DNA of 64,000 nucleotides, from NCBI RefSeq assembly GCF_004799515.1, contig NZ_SSMX01000004.1, positions 124,001-188,000 of the forward strand. The letters run 5' to 3'. Below are positions 33,757 to 42,653 of this stretch, one piece after another (positions within the stretch are counted from its first letter, which is position 1; every line of letters starts with the position of its first letter). The stretch is from Phenylobacterium sp. Its GTDB lineage: Bacteria > Pseudomonadota > Alphaproteobacteria > Caulobacterales > Caulobacteraceae. A model generated the notes under the pieces. That model saw nothing but the letters and a program-made list of their open reading frames with translations. It was not told the DNA's origin and searched no databases. The translations under genes and the position numbers were made by a program.

Positions 33757-33990
33757 TTAGCCGACCTTCACGAACAGGATGATGAAGCCCATCACCAGGG
33801 CGAAGATGCCCAGGGCTTCGGTCAACGCCATGCCGAGGAACAGCATCGGCTGCTGGCTGGCGGCGGCCGACGGGTTGCGGATGGCCGAGGCCAGGTAGTT
33901 GCCGAACAGCGTGCCCAGGCCGATGCCGGCGCCGATGAGGCCCGACGTGGCGAGGCCCGCGCCGATGTATTTCGCGGAAACAGGATCCAT
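33757..33990 (-). CDS. atpE: ATP synthase F0 subunit c, 77 aa
   Basis: The proteolipid that forms the rotor ring. Two membrane helices, YIGAGLATSGLIGAGIGLGT and LGIFALVMGFIILFVKVG, are joined by the polar loop SAIRNPSAA (consensus xARNP). The essential carboxylate is Glu in LFLGMALTEALGIF. A Glu without extra polar residues suits H+ rather than Na+. 77 residues is normal. Confidence 0.97.
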   Translation of the reverse strand: MDPVSAKYIGAGLATSGLIGAGIGLGTLFGNYLASAIRNPSAAASQQPMLFLGMALTEALGIFALVMGFIILFVKVG

Positions 33991-34024
33991 AGTTCTTAAC
34001 CCCTTTGGAGAATTCAGTTGCTGA

Positions 34025-34852
34025 CTAGTGGCCGTGACCGAGGTTCACGACGTCGTTGAGATAGACGGTGGCCAGCGCGGCGAACACGAAGGCCTGCAGG
34101 AAGGCCACGATGAACTCCAGCGCCGTGAGCGCCACCACCATGGCGAAGGAGATGCCCGACCCGGCGAAGCCGAGGGAGGCGACGCCGCCCTGCAAGGCGA
34201 AGACGCCGAGGCCCACCACGAAGCTGGCGAACATGTACATGACCACGTGGCCGCCCAGCATGTTGCCGAACAGTCGCATGGAGAGCGTCACCGGCCGGAT
34301 CATGAAGGACAGGAATTCCAGGGGCGCGATGAACAGCAGCACGTACCAGGGCAGGCCCGAGGGCGTGAACAGCTTGAAGAAGCCCAGGCCGTTCTTGATG
34401 AAGCCGATGGCCACCACCGTCAGGAAGGTGATCAGCGCAAGCGCGACGGTGACGGCGAGCTGCGCCGTCGCCGTGAAGGTCCATTCCTGGTGCGCCAGGT
34501 TGCCGAAGCTCAGCAGCAGGCCCATCAGGTTCATGGTCAGCACGAGCATGAAGATCGTGAAGACGAACGGCACGTAGGGCCGTCCGGCGTGGCCCATGAT
34601 CGGGCCGACCAGGGTCCGGTCGATCAGTTCGAACAGGCTCTCGCCCAGCGATTGCAGGCGGCCCGGCACCAGCTCGCGCTTGCCCGCGGCGAGCAGCAGG
34701 CTGCAGGCCACCAGGGCCGCGAAGCCCATGGCGAGCGTCGCGTTGGTCACCGACATGTCCAGCACGAGGCCGCCGATGTGGAACGGCGGAATCTTCACGA
34801 TGGGATGGATCAGGAACTGTTCCATCGGGGCGATCGGGGGCGCTTTGGCCAT
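34025..34852 (-). CDS. atpB: ATP synthase F0 subunit a, 275 aa
   Basis: The membrane half-channel subunit. FLIHPIVKIPPFHIGGLVLD is the typical N-terminal segment. Five or six helices follow; TLSMRLFGNMLGGHVVMYMF carries the essential Arg opposite the c-ring Glu, and LEFIVAFLQAFVFAALATVY is the last helix with the conserved Gln. ATG 34852 begins MAKAPPIAPMEQ; an in-frame ATG further on (MEQFLIHP) is an alternative. It follows atpI by 13 bases. Confidence 0.96.
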   Translation of the reverse strand: MAKAPPIAPMEQFLIHPIVKIPPFHIGGLVLDMSVTNATLAMGFAALVACSLLLAAGKRELVPGRLQSLGESLFELIDRTLVGPIMGHAGRPYVPFVFTIFMLVLTMNLMGLLLSFGNLAHQEWTFTATAQLAVTVALALITFLTVVAIGFIKNGLGFFKLFTPSGLPWYVLLFIAPLEFLSFMIRPVTLSMRLFGNMLGGHVVMYMFASFVVGLGVFALQGGVASLGFAGSGISFAMVVALTALEFIVAFLQAFVFAALATVYLNDVVNLGHGH

Positions 34853-34865
34853 TCGTCCTACCGTC

Positions 34866-35213
34866 TCAATCCTCTTCGTCGTCGGCGACACTGGGGAGAT
34901 TCCCCGCCTTCGCCGACTCCGCCTTGGCCCACGTTCCGGCGCCGCGCACAGCGGCGAAGGTGGAGACCCCGACACCGATCAGCAGACCGCCGACCAGGCC
35001 GAACGGGGCCGTATGCGCGAACCGATCGAAGAGCCAGCCTAAGCCAAGACCTCCGAGCACCCCGCCCACCACTTCACCGAGGAAGCGGTACCCTTGGCCC
35101 ATCGCCCGCGAGGCCGCTCCGCCCGAGGGCGGCTGGCGCTTGGCTTCAAACGCAGCCAAGCGCGCGTCGAGGTCGTGCATCGCCTCGTCGCGCGGTTCGT
35201 CCGTCTGGGGCAT
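34866..35213 (-). CDS. atpI: ATP synthase accessory protein AtpI-like, 115 aa
   Basis: Starts MPQTDEPRDEAMHDLDARLA, then GYRFLGEVVGGVLGGLGLGW and LVGGLLIGVGVSTFAAVRGA, two membrane helices of the AtpI/AtpZ family. LFDRFAHTAPFGLVGG between them holds the conserved W/LxDxxxxTxP-like loop. Members assist c-ring assembly or ion supply and usually head the F0 operon, as here. ATG 35213 is preferred; a second ATG 11 codons on is possible. Confidence 0.88.
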   Translation of the reverse strand: MPQTDEPRDEAMHDLDARLAAFEAKRQPPSGGAASRAMGQGYRFLGEVVGGVLGGLGLGWLFDRFAHTAPFGLVGGLLIGVGVSTFAAVRGAGTWAKAESAKAGNLPSVADDEED

Positions 35214-35380
35214 GCGTCGGGAGGCTTTGATACCGCGACGTCGCCGCCACGGCGGGGGCTTCAAGTCGCGCGGAACCTATAGACGGCGCCGCGGTGCGTC
35301 AAGGTTATGTGGGTAGCGAATAAGTCTCTGTATTTGTTACTTTTCATCCGGTCGCGACATTCCGCCCGGGGGGCGTGGCC

Positions 35381-38300
35381 CTATTGCGCCGCCATGGCCT
35401 CGGCCTGGCGCAGGTCCACCGACACCAGCTGGGAAACGCCGCGTTCGCCCATGGTGACGCCGAACAGCCGATCCATCCGCGCCATGGTCACCGGATTGTG
35501 GGTGATGGCGATGAACCGGGTCTCGGTGCGCCGGCGCATCTCGTCCAGCATGTTGCAGAAGCGGTCGACGTTGGCGTCGTCCAGCGGGGCGTCCACCTCG
35601 TCCAGCACGCAGATCGGCGCGGGCTGGGCCAGGAAGACGGCGAAGATCAGCGCCGTCGCGGTCAGGGCCTGCTCGCCGCCGCTCATCAGGCTCATGGTCG
35701 CCATCCGCTTGCCCGGCGGGCAGGCGTAGATTTCCAGGCCGGCCTCCAGCGGGTCCTCCGACTCCACCAGCCGCAGCTCGGCCTGGCCGCCCTGGAACAG
35801 GGCCTGGAAGAGGGTCTTGAAGTGGTCGTTGATCACCTCGAAGGCGGCGACCAGACGATCGCGCCCCTCGCTGTTGAGCTCGTCGATCCCCTGGCGCAGG
35901 CGCGCGATGGCGCCGGTGAGGTCCGCGCGTTCGGACTGCATGGTCTCCAGCCGCGTGGCGTGCTCGGCGGCCTCCTCCTCGGCGCGCAGGTTGACCGGGC
36001 CGATGCCGTCGCGCTGGCGCTCCAGGTTGTAGAGGTGGGCCTCCGTGCCGCCGGCGTCGGCCGGGATGGCGACGGCCTCGTCGGCCAGCTTGCGGGCCAG
36101 CGCCTCGGGCTCGATGCGGGCGGTCTCGCGGATCTGGGCGGAGACCTCGGCCAGGCGCGCGGTCGCGGCCTCGGCGTGGGCGGCCAGGCTGGCGCGCACC
36201 TCGCGGGCCTCGGACGCCGCGGCCTCGGCGGCCCGCAGGCCCCGGTCGGCCTCGGCCCGCTCGTGCTCGGCGCCGGCCAGCGCGTCGGAGGACTTGGCGC
36301 GGCGCGCCTCGGCCACGGCGAGCTCGTCCAGCAGGGTCGCGCGGCGGGTCTCCAGCGTTTCCGGCGCCGCCTTGGCCTTGATGAGTTCGGCCTGAGCCTT
36401 GGCGCGGGCGGCGGCCAGCGCCTCCAGCCGCTTGGCGGCGGCCTGGCTGCGGCGGCCCCAGTCGTCGCGGTCGGTGGTGAGCTGCTCCAGCCGACGCGCC
36501 CGGCCGCCCTTCTCGCGCGCCTCGACGTCGAGGGCCGCGCGCGCGGCGGCGGCGGCCTCGCGGGCGGGGCCGGCGGCGGCGCGGGCGGCGGCCAGGCGCT
36601 GGGCGAGATCTTCGCCGTCGTCCTCTGGCGCCGCGGCGGCCTCGGCCTCCGCCAGCGCCTGCTCCAGCTCGGCCAGTTCGGCGGCGAAGCGGGCGATGAC
36701 GTCGTCGAGGGAGGCGGCGTGGGCCTCCTTACGGGCGGCCTCGCGGTCGAAGCGCTCCAAGGCCGTGCGCGCGGCCAGGACCTTCTGCTCGGCCGCAGGC
36801 GTCTCGCGGCGCGCCGCGCGCAGGGCCTCCTCGATGCCGGCCAGGCGGGCGGCGGCGGCCTTGGCCGCGGCGCGGGCGGCCTCGGCCTTGGGCGTCAGGG
36901 TCTCGATGTCGCGCTCGACCTCGGCCAGGCGGGTCTTCTGCTCCAGGCGGACGGCGGCGGGCTTGGGCGCCTCGGCCCGCGCGGTGAAGCCGTCCCACCG
37001 CCAGAGGTCGCCCTCCTTGGAGACCAACCGGCAGCCGGGCGGCAGGCCCGCGGCCTGCAGGGCGTCGCCAGCCGCGCGGTCGACCAGGGCGGTGAAGGCC
37101 AGGCGCGCGGCCAGAACCGGCGGCGCCTTCACCAGGCCGATCAGCGGCGTCGCGCCCGCGGGCCAGGCCGGCGCCTCGGCCTCGCGTCCGCCCCAGAACG
37201 AGGGCGCCGAGCGGTCGAGGGCGGCGTCGAGGTCGTCGCCCAGGGCGGCGGCCAGCGCCTTCTCGTAGCCGCGGTCCGGCGAGACGGCGTCCAGGGCCGG
37301 GGCGAAGCCGCCGCGCTTGGCCTGGGCGACCAGGGCGGCCAGCGCCCGCGCCTCGGCGGTCAGCCGGCCGAGCTGGTCCTCGACCTTGCGGGCGGCGTCG
37401 CGGGCGGCGAGCTCGGCGGCCTGGGCGGCGGTGCGGTCCTCTTCCGACTTTTCCAGCGCGGCGCGCGCGGCGGCCAGGGCGGCCTCGGCGGCCTCCAGCT
37501 CGGCCTTGGCCTGGGCGGCCTGCGGGTCGGCGATGACGCCCAGCGCCGCACGCTCGCCCTTAGCCTGGTCGAGGGCGCGGCGGCTGCGCGACAGGCGCGT
37601 CTGGGCTTCCTCCACGCGGCGGACGGCGGCGCGGCGCACAGCCTCTCCGGCCGCGGCCTGGGCGGCCAGGCCTTCGACCTCGGCGTCGGAGGCGGCGCGG
37701 GCCGCCTCGGCGGCCTGGGCGGCGGCCTGCAGTTCGGGGATGCGTTCCGGCGCACCGGCGATGGCGGCCTCCAGCGCGGCGAGATCGTCGGCCAGGCGGG
37801 CCAGGGCCGAGGCGGCGTCCTCGACGATGTGCTCCTCGCGGGCGCGGTCGGCGTCGATACGGGCCAGGTCGCCGTTCAGGCGGTCGAGTTCGGCGGCGTG
37901 CGCCTCGTGCTCGCGGTCCAGCCGGTCCTTGTCGATGGCCAGCTTGTGCAGGATGGCCGCGGCGATGGTCTCGGCCTCGCGCAGCGGCTTGATCGCCTCG
38001 TCGGCGGCGGCGGCGCGGGTGGTGGCCTCGGCGGCGGCGCGGGCGGTCGCCTCCACGGCGCGCACGGCGGCGGCGGCCTCCTCGTTCAGCCGCTCGGCGG
38101 CCGACGCGGCCTCGGCCCAGCGGGCGTAGAGCACCGCGCCCTGCAGCGAACGGATCTCGGCCGACAGCCTCTTGTAGCGCTCCGCCTGCCGCGCATCGCG
38201 CTTCAGCCGCCCGAGCGTGGTCTCCAGCTCACGGGCCACGTCGTCCAGGCGCGCCAGGTTGGCCTCGGCGGCGCGCAGGCGCAGCTCGGCCTCGTGGCGG

Positions 38301-38827
38301 CGGGAGTGTAGGCCGCTGACCCCGGCGGCCTCTTCCAGGATCATCCGCCGGTTCTGCGGCTTGGCGGCGATCAGCTCGCTGATCTGCCCCTGGCGCACCA
38401 GGGCCGGCGAGTTGGAGCCGGTCGAGGCGTCGGCGAACAACAGCTGCACGTCGCGGGCGCGCACCTCGCGGCCGTTGATCCGGTAGGTCGAGCCCTCGCC
38501 GCGGTCGATGCGGCGGACCACCTCCAGCACCGGGTTGTCGTTGAAAGCCGCCGGGGCGCGGCGGTCGGCGTTGTCGATGGTCAGCGCCACCTCGGCGTGG
38601 TTGCGCGAGGGCCGGTTGGCGGCGCCGGCGAAGATCACGTCGTCCATACCGCCGGCCCGCATGGCCTTGGCGGAATTGGCGCCCATCACCCAGCGCAGGG
38701 CTTCCAGGAGGTTCGACTTGCCGCAGCCGTTCGGGCCGACGATCCCCGTGACGCCGGGCTCGATCCGGAACTCGGTGGGGTCGACGAAGGACTTGAAGCC
38801 CGAAAGGCGCAGCCGCTGGAAGTGCAC
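35381..38827 (-). CDS. smc: Chromosome segregation protein SMC, 1148 aa
   Basis: N-terminal ATPase half: [20 protein letters not shown], Walker [10 protein letters not shown] (31-39), and [20 protein letters not shown] with the Q-loop. Two long coiled coils, very rich in Ala/Glu, flank a hinge at roughly 480-650 ([38 protein letters not shown]). The C-terminal half holds the ABC signature [20 protein letters not shown] and Walker [24 protein letters not shown] with ScpAB organises and segregates the chromosome. It follows two DsbA-like genes 7 bases downstream, probably in one operon, an order familiar from Caulobacter. Confidence 0.97.
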   Translation of the reverse strand: MHFQRLRLSGFKSFVDPTEFRIEPGVTGIVGPNGCGKSNLLEALRWVMGANSAKAMRAGGMDDVIFAGAANRPSRNHAEVALTIDNADRRAPAAFNDNPVLEVVRRIDRGEGSTYRINGREVRARDVQLLFADASTGSNSPALVRQGQISELIAAKPQNRRMILEEAAGVSGLHSRRHEAELRLRAAEANLARLDDVARELETTLGRLKRDARQAERYKRLSAEIRSLQGAVLYARWAEAASAAERLNEEAAAAVRAVEATARAAAEATTRAAAADEAIKPLREAETIAAAILHKLAIDKDRLDREHEAHAAELDRLNGDLARIDADRAREEHIVEDAASALARLADDLAALEAAIAGAPERIPELQAAAQAAEAARAASDAEVEGLAAQAAAGEAVRRAAVRRVEEAQTRLSRSRRALDQAKGERAALGVIADPQAAQAKAELEAAEAALAAARAALEKSEEDRTAAQAAELAARDAARKVEDQLGRLTAEARALAALVAQAKRGGFAPALDAVSPDRGYEKALAAALGDDLDAALDRSAPSFWGGREAEAPAWPAGATPLIGLVKAPPVLAARLAFTALVDRAAGDALQAAGLPPGCRLVSKEGDLWRWDGFTARAEAPKPAAVRLEQKTRLAEVERDIETLTPKAEAARAAAKAAAARLAGIEEALRAARRETPAAEQKVLAARTALERFDREAARKEAHAASLDDVIARFAAELAELEQALAEAEAAAAPEDDGEDLAQRLAAARAAAGPAREAAAAARAALDVEAREKGGRARRLEQLTTDRDDWGRRSQAAAKRLEALAAARAKAQAELIKAKAAPETLETRRATLLDELAVAEARRAKSSDALAGAEHERAEADRGLRAAEAAASEAREVRASLAAHAEAATARLAEVSAQIRETARIEPEALARKLADEAVAIPADAGGTEAHLYNLERQRDGIGPVNLRAEEEAAEHATRLETMQSERADLTGAIARLRQGIDELNSEGRDRLVAAFEVINDHFKTLFQALFQGGQAELRLVESEDPLEAGLEIYACPPGKRMATMSLMSGGEQALTATALIFAVFLAQPAPICVLDEVDAPLDDANVDRFCNMLDEMRRRTETRFIAITHNPVTMARMDRLFGVTMGERGVSQLVSVDLRQAEAMAAQ

Positions 38828-38834
38828 GGGAGGT

Positions 38835-39461
38835 CTAGCGCCCTCCCTTCAGGGCCGCGGCGATGGCGGCGTCCATCTCGGCCGGCGTCTGCGGGAGGTT
38901 GTCCAGCTTCTTGCCGTTGATGAAGATGGTGGGGGTCGAGTTCACGCCGTCCTGGTCGCTGGCGTTCTGGGCGCGCTTGGCGATCGCCTCAGCGGCGGTC
39001 TGGTCGGACAGGCAGGCGTTGAAACGCGCCTCGTCCAGGCCGTTGGCGGCGGCGATCTCCTGGAAGATCGGCTTGATGTTGCCCTGCACCCAGCGCGACT
39101 GGCTGCGGAACACCTGGTCGACCACGGTGAAGTATTTGTCCGGCCCGGCGCAGCGGGCGATCATGAAGCCGGCCGCCGCCACCTGCACCGGCTCGGTCAG
39201 CATCTCCTTCAAGGTGTAGTGCGCCTTGCCGGTGTCGATCCATTTGGCCTTGAACGGGGCGAAGATCGCCTCGTTGAAATGGCCGCAGTGCGGGCAGGCC
39301 ATGGAGGCGTACTCCACCACCTGCACCTTGGCCTTCGGATTGCCGAGGCTCATGTCGTCCGGCGAGATGGTCGGCGCGGCCTGGGCCGCCCCCAGGCCGA
39401 CGCCGCCGGCCGCTAGGACGGCGGAAAGGATCACGAGGGCGCGGCGGGTCGGCATCGGCAA
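38835..39461 (-). CDS. DsbA-family thiol-disulfide protein (1), 208 aa
   Basis: Signal peptide [20 protein letters not shown] (ending AQA-A). The thioredoxin-like domain starts with [20 protein letters not shown], giving the CPHC active site, and contains [20 protein letters not shown] with the cis-Pro. A single conserved extra Cys pair ([16 protein letters not shown]) is present. Family members oxidise or isomerise periplasmic disulfides. It is 3 bases downstream of a close paralogue and 7 bases upstream of smc. Confidence 0.9.
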   Translation of the reverse strand: MPMPTRRALVILSAVLAAGGVGLGAAQAAPTISPDDMSLGNPKAKVQVVEYASMACPHCGHFNEAIFAPFKAKWIDTGKAHYTLKEMLTEPVQVAAAGFMIARCAGPDKYFTVVDQVFRSQSRWVQGNIKPIFQEIAAANGLDEARFNACLSDQTAAEAIAKRAQNASDQDGVNSTPTIFINGKKLDNLPQTPAEMDAAIAAALKGGR

Positions 39462-39464
39462 ATC

Positions 39465-40085
39465 CTACTTCGCCGCCCGGGCGATGGCGGCGTCCAGCTC
39501 GGCCAGGGTCATCTCGCCCTCGGTGCGCTGGCCGTTGATGATGAAGGTGGGGGTGGAGTCGATCTTGTCCACATGCACATGGCGGTCGACGCGGGCGGCC
39601 AGGGCCTTTTCGGCGGCGGTGTCGCGCATGCAGGCGTCGAACTGGGCGTCGGTCAGGCCGCCGGGATCCTTGGCGATCCGCGCCAGGACCGTGCGCGGGT
39701 CCTTGGTCGCCACCATCTGCTCCTGGCCCTTGAACACCGCGTCAAGCACCGGGAAGTAGCGGTCGGTCCCGGCGCAGCGGGCTAGCAGGAAGCCGGCGGC
39801 GGCCAGGGCCTCGGGATCGGTCAGATATTCCTTCAGCGTGTAACGGACCTGGCCGGTGTCGATGTACTTGGCCTTGAAGGCCGGGAAGACCTCCATGTCC
39901 CAGCGCGCGCAGTGCGGGCAGCTGGCCGAGGCGTACTCCACCACCTTCACCTTGGCGGCCGGGCTGCCCAGGCTCATGTCGCCCGGCTGCTCGACGCCCG
40001 CGGGATCGTTGGCGTGCTTGGCGCAGCCGGCCAACGCGAGCGCGGCCAGGACGGCGACGACGGCTGGGGCGCGGCGGGCGGACAT
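39465..40085 (-). CDS. DsbA-family thiol-disulfide lipoprotein (2), 206 aa
   Basis: VVAVLAALALAGCAKHANDP is a lipoprotein signal with lipobox LAGC, so this copy is anchored to a membrane facing the periplasm. The domain repeats the neighbour's plan: AKVKVVEYASASCPHCARWD with CPHC, then IDSTPTFIINGQRTEGEMTL with cis-Pro. It is clearly paralogous to the protein encoded by the next gene, pointing to a local duplication; one copy is soluble and one is anchored. First gene of the dsbA-dsbA-smc unit, with a GANTC-rich promoter region. Confidence 0.9.
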   Translation of the reverse strand: MSARRAPAVVAVLAALALAGCAKHANDPAGVEQPGDMSLGSPAAKVKVVEYASASCPHCARWDMEVFPAFKAKYIDTGQVRYTLKEYLTDPEALAAAGFLLARCAGTDRYFPVLDAVFKGQEQMVATKDPRTVLARIAKDPGGLTDAQFDACMRDTAAEKALAARVDRHVHVDKIDSTPTFIINGQRTEGEMTLAELDAAIARAAK

Positions 40086-40092
40086 ACGGCCG

Positions 40093-40178
40093 GAGTCTCC
40101 TAGGAACAGCGGAGTAGAGCCCGATTCCCATCGAGCCCAAGACCGCCCCGGCCCTTGGGCGCGAGACTCCTGTGAGTC
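40093..40178. promoter_or_regulatory. Cluster of four GANTC (CcrM) sites
   Basis: GAGTC (40093), GATTC (40123), GACTC (40165) and GAGTC (40174) lie within 86 bases that hold the promoter region of the dsbA-dsbA-smc unit and the end of dciA. GANTC should occur about once per 300 bases at this GC content and is usually avoided in Caulobacterales. Methylation by CcrM (gene at 43628) controls cell-cycle promoters in Caulobacter, so this cluster is a good candidate for such control. Confidence 0.6.
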
Positions 40179-40737
40179 AATTCCCCTCGGCGCGGGCGCG
40201 GCTTTGCCGCAGGACCCCGCGGCCGAGCGCCAAGAGCGCGGCCTTGAGCTTGCCGTCGGGCGCGGCGGCCAGGTCCTGCGCCAGACCGGCCTCGGCGGCG
40301 GCGTCCAAGGGCGGCAGGCGCCGGGCGGCCTTGGCGGGCCGCTCGTGCTTGTGCTGCAGCGGGCCCTGGACGATGCGCAGTTTCTGCACCGCCTCGGCGC
40401 CCAGGAAGAGGTTCACCCGCGCCAGGATCTCATGCGCCTGATGCTGGATGATCGCCGCCGCGGGCCCGGCCACGCGGATATCCAGGGACGATGGCCCGCC
40501 GTTGCGCCCCTTGGTCAGCTTCACCGGCTCGGTGCGCTTGGCGATCTCCGGCCCGACGACCTCGCGCCAGCGGGCCTCCAGCGCGCCGGAGCCCTGGCCG
40601 AAGCGGGCGTCGAATTCGCGCAGGGTCTTGTTCAGCGCCCGGCCCATCGGCGGCGGCGGGCGGCGCTGCGGACGCGTGCGCTTGGCCGCCAGGATCCGGG
40701 CGGCCTCCTGAGCGCTGGGCAAGTCGCGGCGGGGCAT
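40177..40737 (-). CDS. dciA: DciA-like protein (DUF721), 186 aa
   Basis: PMGRALNKTLREFDARFGQG, then LEARWREVVGPEIAKRTEPV and a strand-rich core ending RVNLFLGAEAVQKLRIVQGP match the DUF721/DciA family. DciA loads the replicative helicase DnaB in bacteria lacking DnaC. The C-terminal tail is basic/Ala-rich, as in long alphaproteobacterial DciA. An ATG at 40755 would add six residues but lies inside the 46-bp palindrome and 1 base from its AGGAGG, so ATG 40737 is preferred; neither start has an ideal ribosome site. Confidence 0.85.
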   Translation of the reverse strand: MPRRDLPSAQEAARILAAKRTRPQRRPPPPMGRALNKTLREFDARFGQGSGALEARWREVVGPEIAKRTEPVKLTKGRNGGPSSLDIRVAGPAAAIIQHQAHEILARVNLFLGAEAVQKLRIVQGPLQHKHERPAKAARRLPPLDAAAEAGLAQDLAAAPDGKLKAALLALGRGVLRQSRARAEGN

Positions 40738-40744
40738 GGGCCAT

Positions 40745-40790
40745 CTTAGCGTCATCCTCCTCTCGCGCGCGAGAGGAGGATGACGCTAAG
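40745..40790. repeat. Perfect 46-bp palindrome between dciA and mutY
   Basis: CTTAGCGTCATCCTCCTCTC followed by GCG is mirrored exactly by CGC and GAGAGGAGGATGACGCTAAG, with no central spacer. It fills almost the whole gap between the divergent dciA and mutY genes. Each strand carries GAGAGGAGGATGACG, so both mRNAs start with an identical purine-rich AGGAGG segment. It could be an operator, a duplicated ribosome-site module or a cruciform. Confidence 0.9.
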
Positions 40791-40798
40791 GGTGAGGT

Positions 40799-41857
40799 GT
40801 GAGCCCCGAGACCCTCCGCGCCCAGATCCTTGCCTGGTACGACGCCAACGCCCGCGACCTGCCTTGGCGCGTGGGGCCGAAGGCGCGCGCGGCCGGCGTG
40901 CGGGCCGATCCCTACCGGGTCTGGCTGTCGGAGGTGATGTTGCAGCAGACCACCGTGCCGCACGCCATCCCCTACTTCCTGAAGTTCACCGCCCGCTGGC
41001 CGACGGTCGCGGACCTGGCCCGCGAGGACGACGGCGAGGTGATGGCCGCCTGGGCGGGGCTCGGCTACTACGCCCGCGCCCGCAACCTCCTGGCCTGCGC
41101 CCGCGCGGTGGCGCGCGATCACGGCGGCGTCTTCCCTGATACCGAGGAGGCCCTGCGGGCGCTTCCGGGCCTCGGCGCCTACACCGCCGCCGCGGTGGCC
41201 GCGATCGCCTTCGACGCGCCGGCCAATGTGGTCGACGGCAATGTGGAGCGGGTGACGGCGCGGCTGTTCGCCGTGGAGGCGCCCCTGCCCGACGCCAAGC
41301 CGGAGCTGAAGCGCCTGGCCGCCGCGCTGGTGCGCGACGAGCGGCCGGGCGACTGGGCCCAGGCGCTGATGGACCTGGGCGCCACCGTCTGCCGGCCCAA
41401 GGCGCCGCTCTGCGGCCGCTGCCCGATCGCCGGCCACTGCGCGGGTCTGGCGACCGGCGCGCCGGAGACCTATCCGCGCAAGACCGCCAAGGCCGAGCGG
41501 CCGCACCGCCATGGCGTGGCCTATGTCCTGACCCGCGGCGACGCGGTGGCCCTGGTGCGCCGCCCGCCCAAAGGCCTGTTGGGCGGCATGCTGGCGCTTC
41601 CCACCAGCGACTGGCGCGCGGGCCGCTGGAGCGAGGCCGAGGCCCTGGCCGCCGCGCCGGCCCAACTCCAGACGGGGGCCGCCTGGCGCGCCGTCGGCGA
41701 GGTGGAGCACGGCTTCACCCACTTCACGCTCACCCTGCAGCTCTACCGCGCCGAGGGCGAGGCGTCCGGCGTGATCTGGACGCCCCGGGCCGGCCTCGAC
41801 GCCCTGCCCAGCGTCTTCCTGAAAGCCGCCCGCGCCGGCCTGTCCAACCTGCTCTAG
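40799..41857 (+). CDS. mutY: A/G-specific adenine glycosylase
   Basis: A 352-residue repair enzyme that removes adenine opposite 8-oxoguanine. LPWRVGPKARAAGVRADPYR and VWLSEVMLQQTTVPHAIPYF open the helix-hairpin-helix domain, with ALPGLGAYTAAAVAAIAFDA and catalytic Asp in VVDGNVERV. The 4Fe-4S motif is CRPKAPLCGRCPIAGHC. The C-terminal NUDIX-like domain recognises 8-oxoG (VEHGFTHFTLTLQLYRAEGE). GTG start with GGTGAGG just upstream. Its stop codon overlaps that of the convergent HTH gene in the shared bases CTAG. Confidence 0.95.
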   Translation: MSPETLRAQILAWYDANARDLPWRVGPKARAAGVRADPYRVWLSEVMLQQTTVPHAIPYFLKFTARWPTVADLAREDDGEVMAAWAGLGYYARARNLLACARAVARDHGGVFPDTEEALRALPGLGAYTAAAVAAIAFDAPANVVDGNVERVTARLFAVEAPLPDAKPELKRLAAALVRDERPGDWAQALMDLGATVCRPKAPLCGRCPIAGHCAGLATGAPETYPRKTAKAERPHRHGVAYVLTRGDAVALVRRPPKGLLGGMLALPTSDWRAGRWSEAEALAAAPAQLQTGAAWRAVGEVEHGFTHFTLTLQLYRAEGEASGVIWTPRAGLDALPSVFLKAARAGLSNLL

Positions 41858-42156
41858 GCGCGCACCCAGGGCTTCAGCACTTCATAGACCGGCGGCGTGG
41901 TGGGCCCGTCGTGGGTGACGGCCAGGAGCTGGCGGCGGCGGGTGAGCTGGCGCACCGCGTTCTGCACCGAGGACTTGGAGAGGCCGGTCTCCAGGGCGAT
42001 CCCCGCCAGGCTGGCGGCGAAGCGGCGTCGCCCGCCATCCGTCTTCCCCCACAGCCACAGATAGACCAGGAAGGCGGACGGGGCGTGGTCGTGCCCCACC
42101 AGGTCGCGCATCAGGACGTCCAGGACGTAGGGGTCCAGCTCGGTCTTTCGCGACAT
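41854..42156 (-). CDS. Small helix-turn-helix regulator, 100 aa
   Basis: MSRKTELDPYVLDVLMRDLV begins the protein; HAPSAFLVYLWLWGKTDGGR then SLAGIALETGLSKSSVQNAV and RQLTRRRQLLAVTHDGPTT form a winged HTH of the MarR/replication-protein type. It resembles the helix-turn-helix domain proteins that act as small autoregulators. ATG 42156 is supported by the perfect palindrome six bases upstream, a likely self-operator. It may also control the divergent VOC gene. Confidence 0.8.
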   Translation of the reverse strand: MSRKTELDPYVLDVLMRDLVGHDHAPSAFLVYLWLWGKTDGGRRRFAASLAGIALETGLSKSSVQNAVRQLTRRRQLLAVTHDGPTTPPVYEVLKPWVRA

Positions 42157-42161
42157 GATTG

Positions 42162-42173
42162 TTGCTATAGCAA
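42162..42173. promoter_or_regulatory. Perfect 12-bp palindrome, likely operator
   Basis: TTGCTATAGCAA, extended by ATTG and CAAT-like flanks (GATTG on the left, TCATT on the right), sits directly in front of the HTH gene's start and 67 bases before the VOC gene. The AT-rich dyad stands out in this GC-rich sequence. Binding by the HTH protein is inference. Confidence 0.6.
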
Positions 42174-42239
42174 TCATTGGACGGATTGTCGCCGCCCCTC
42201 CAGGTCCGGCAAACCTCATGCGAGCAACCGGAGGCCGCC

Positions 42240-42602
42240 ATGATCACCCACCTGAAGTTTGCCGGCATCCCCTGCCGCGACCAGGACCTGCAGCTGAAGT
42301 TCTGGACCGAGAAGATGGGCTTCCGCGTCGTCACCGACCAGCCGATGGGGCCACAGCGCTGGATCGAGCTGGCGGTCGGCGCCAGCCCGACCGGCGTCGT
42401 CCTCTTCACCCCCGAGGGTCATGAGGACCGGGTCGGGACCTTCTTCAACGGCTCCTTCGCCTGCGACGACGTGGAGGCGACCTACCGGCAGCTGTCCGAG
42501 CGCGGCGTGGAATTCCGCGGGCCGCCGGAGAAACAGCCCTGGGGGACCTTCGCCGCCTTCAAGGACCCCGAAGGCAACGAGTTCATCCTGAGCTCGCGCT
42601 AG
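42240..42602 (+). CDS. VOC (glyoxalase/bleomycin-resistance) family protein, 120 aa
   Basis: MITHLKFAGIPCRDQDLQLK, then FWTEKMGFRVVTDQPMGPQR and WIELAV make the first beta-alpha-beta-beta-beta module; EDRVGTFFNGSFACDDVEAT and FAAFKDPEGNEFILSSR make the second. The final DPxGNxFxL motif supplies the conserved Glu/metal-ligand position. Such proteins bind a metal and act as lyases, dioxygenases or binding proteins. GGAG upstream fixes ATG 42240. It is divergent from the small HTH gene. Confidence 0.88.
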   Translation: MITHLKFAGIPCRDQDLQLKFWTEKMGFRVVTDQPMGPQRWIELAVGASPTGVVLFTPEGHEDRVGTFFNGSFACDDVEATYRQLSERGVEFRGPPEKQPWGTFAAFKDPEGNEFILSSR

Positions 42603-42653
42603 GCGGCGCTAGGTCGCGTCCTCATGGAGTGGCTTGAGCGGCGCTCATGAGCG

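Noticed and set aside
35375..38311. Very long plus-strand open frame opposite smc
   Set aside because: It is a Gly/Leu/Arg-rich mirror of the smc coiled coils; GC-rich codons rarely give stops on the opposite strand. No domain and no ribosome site.
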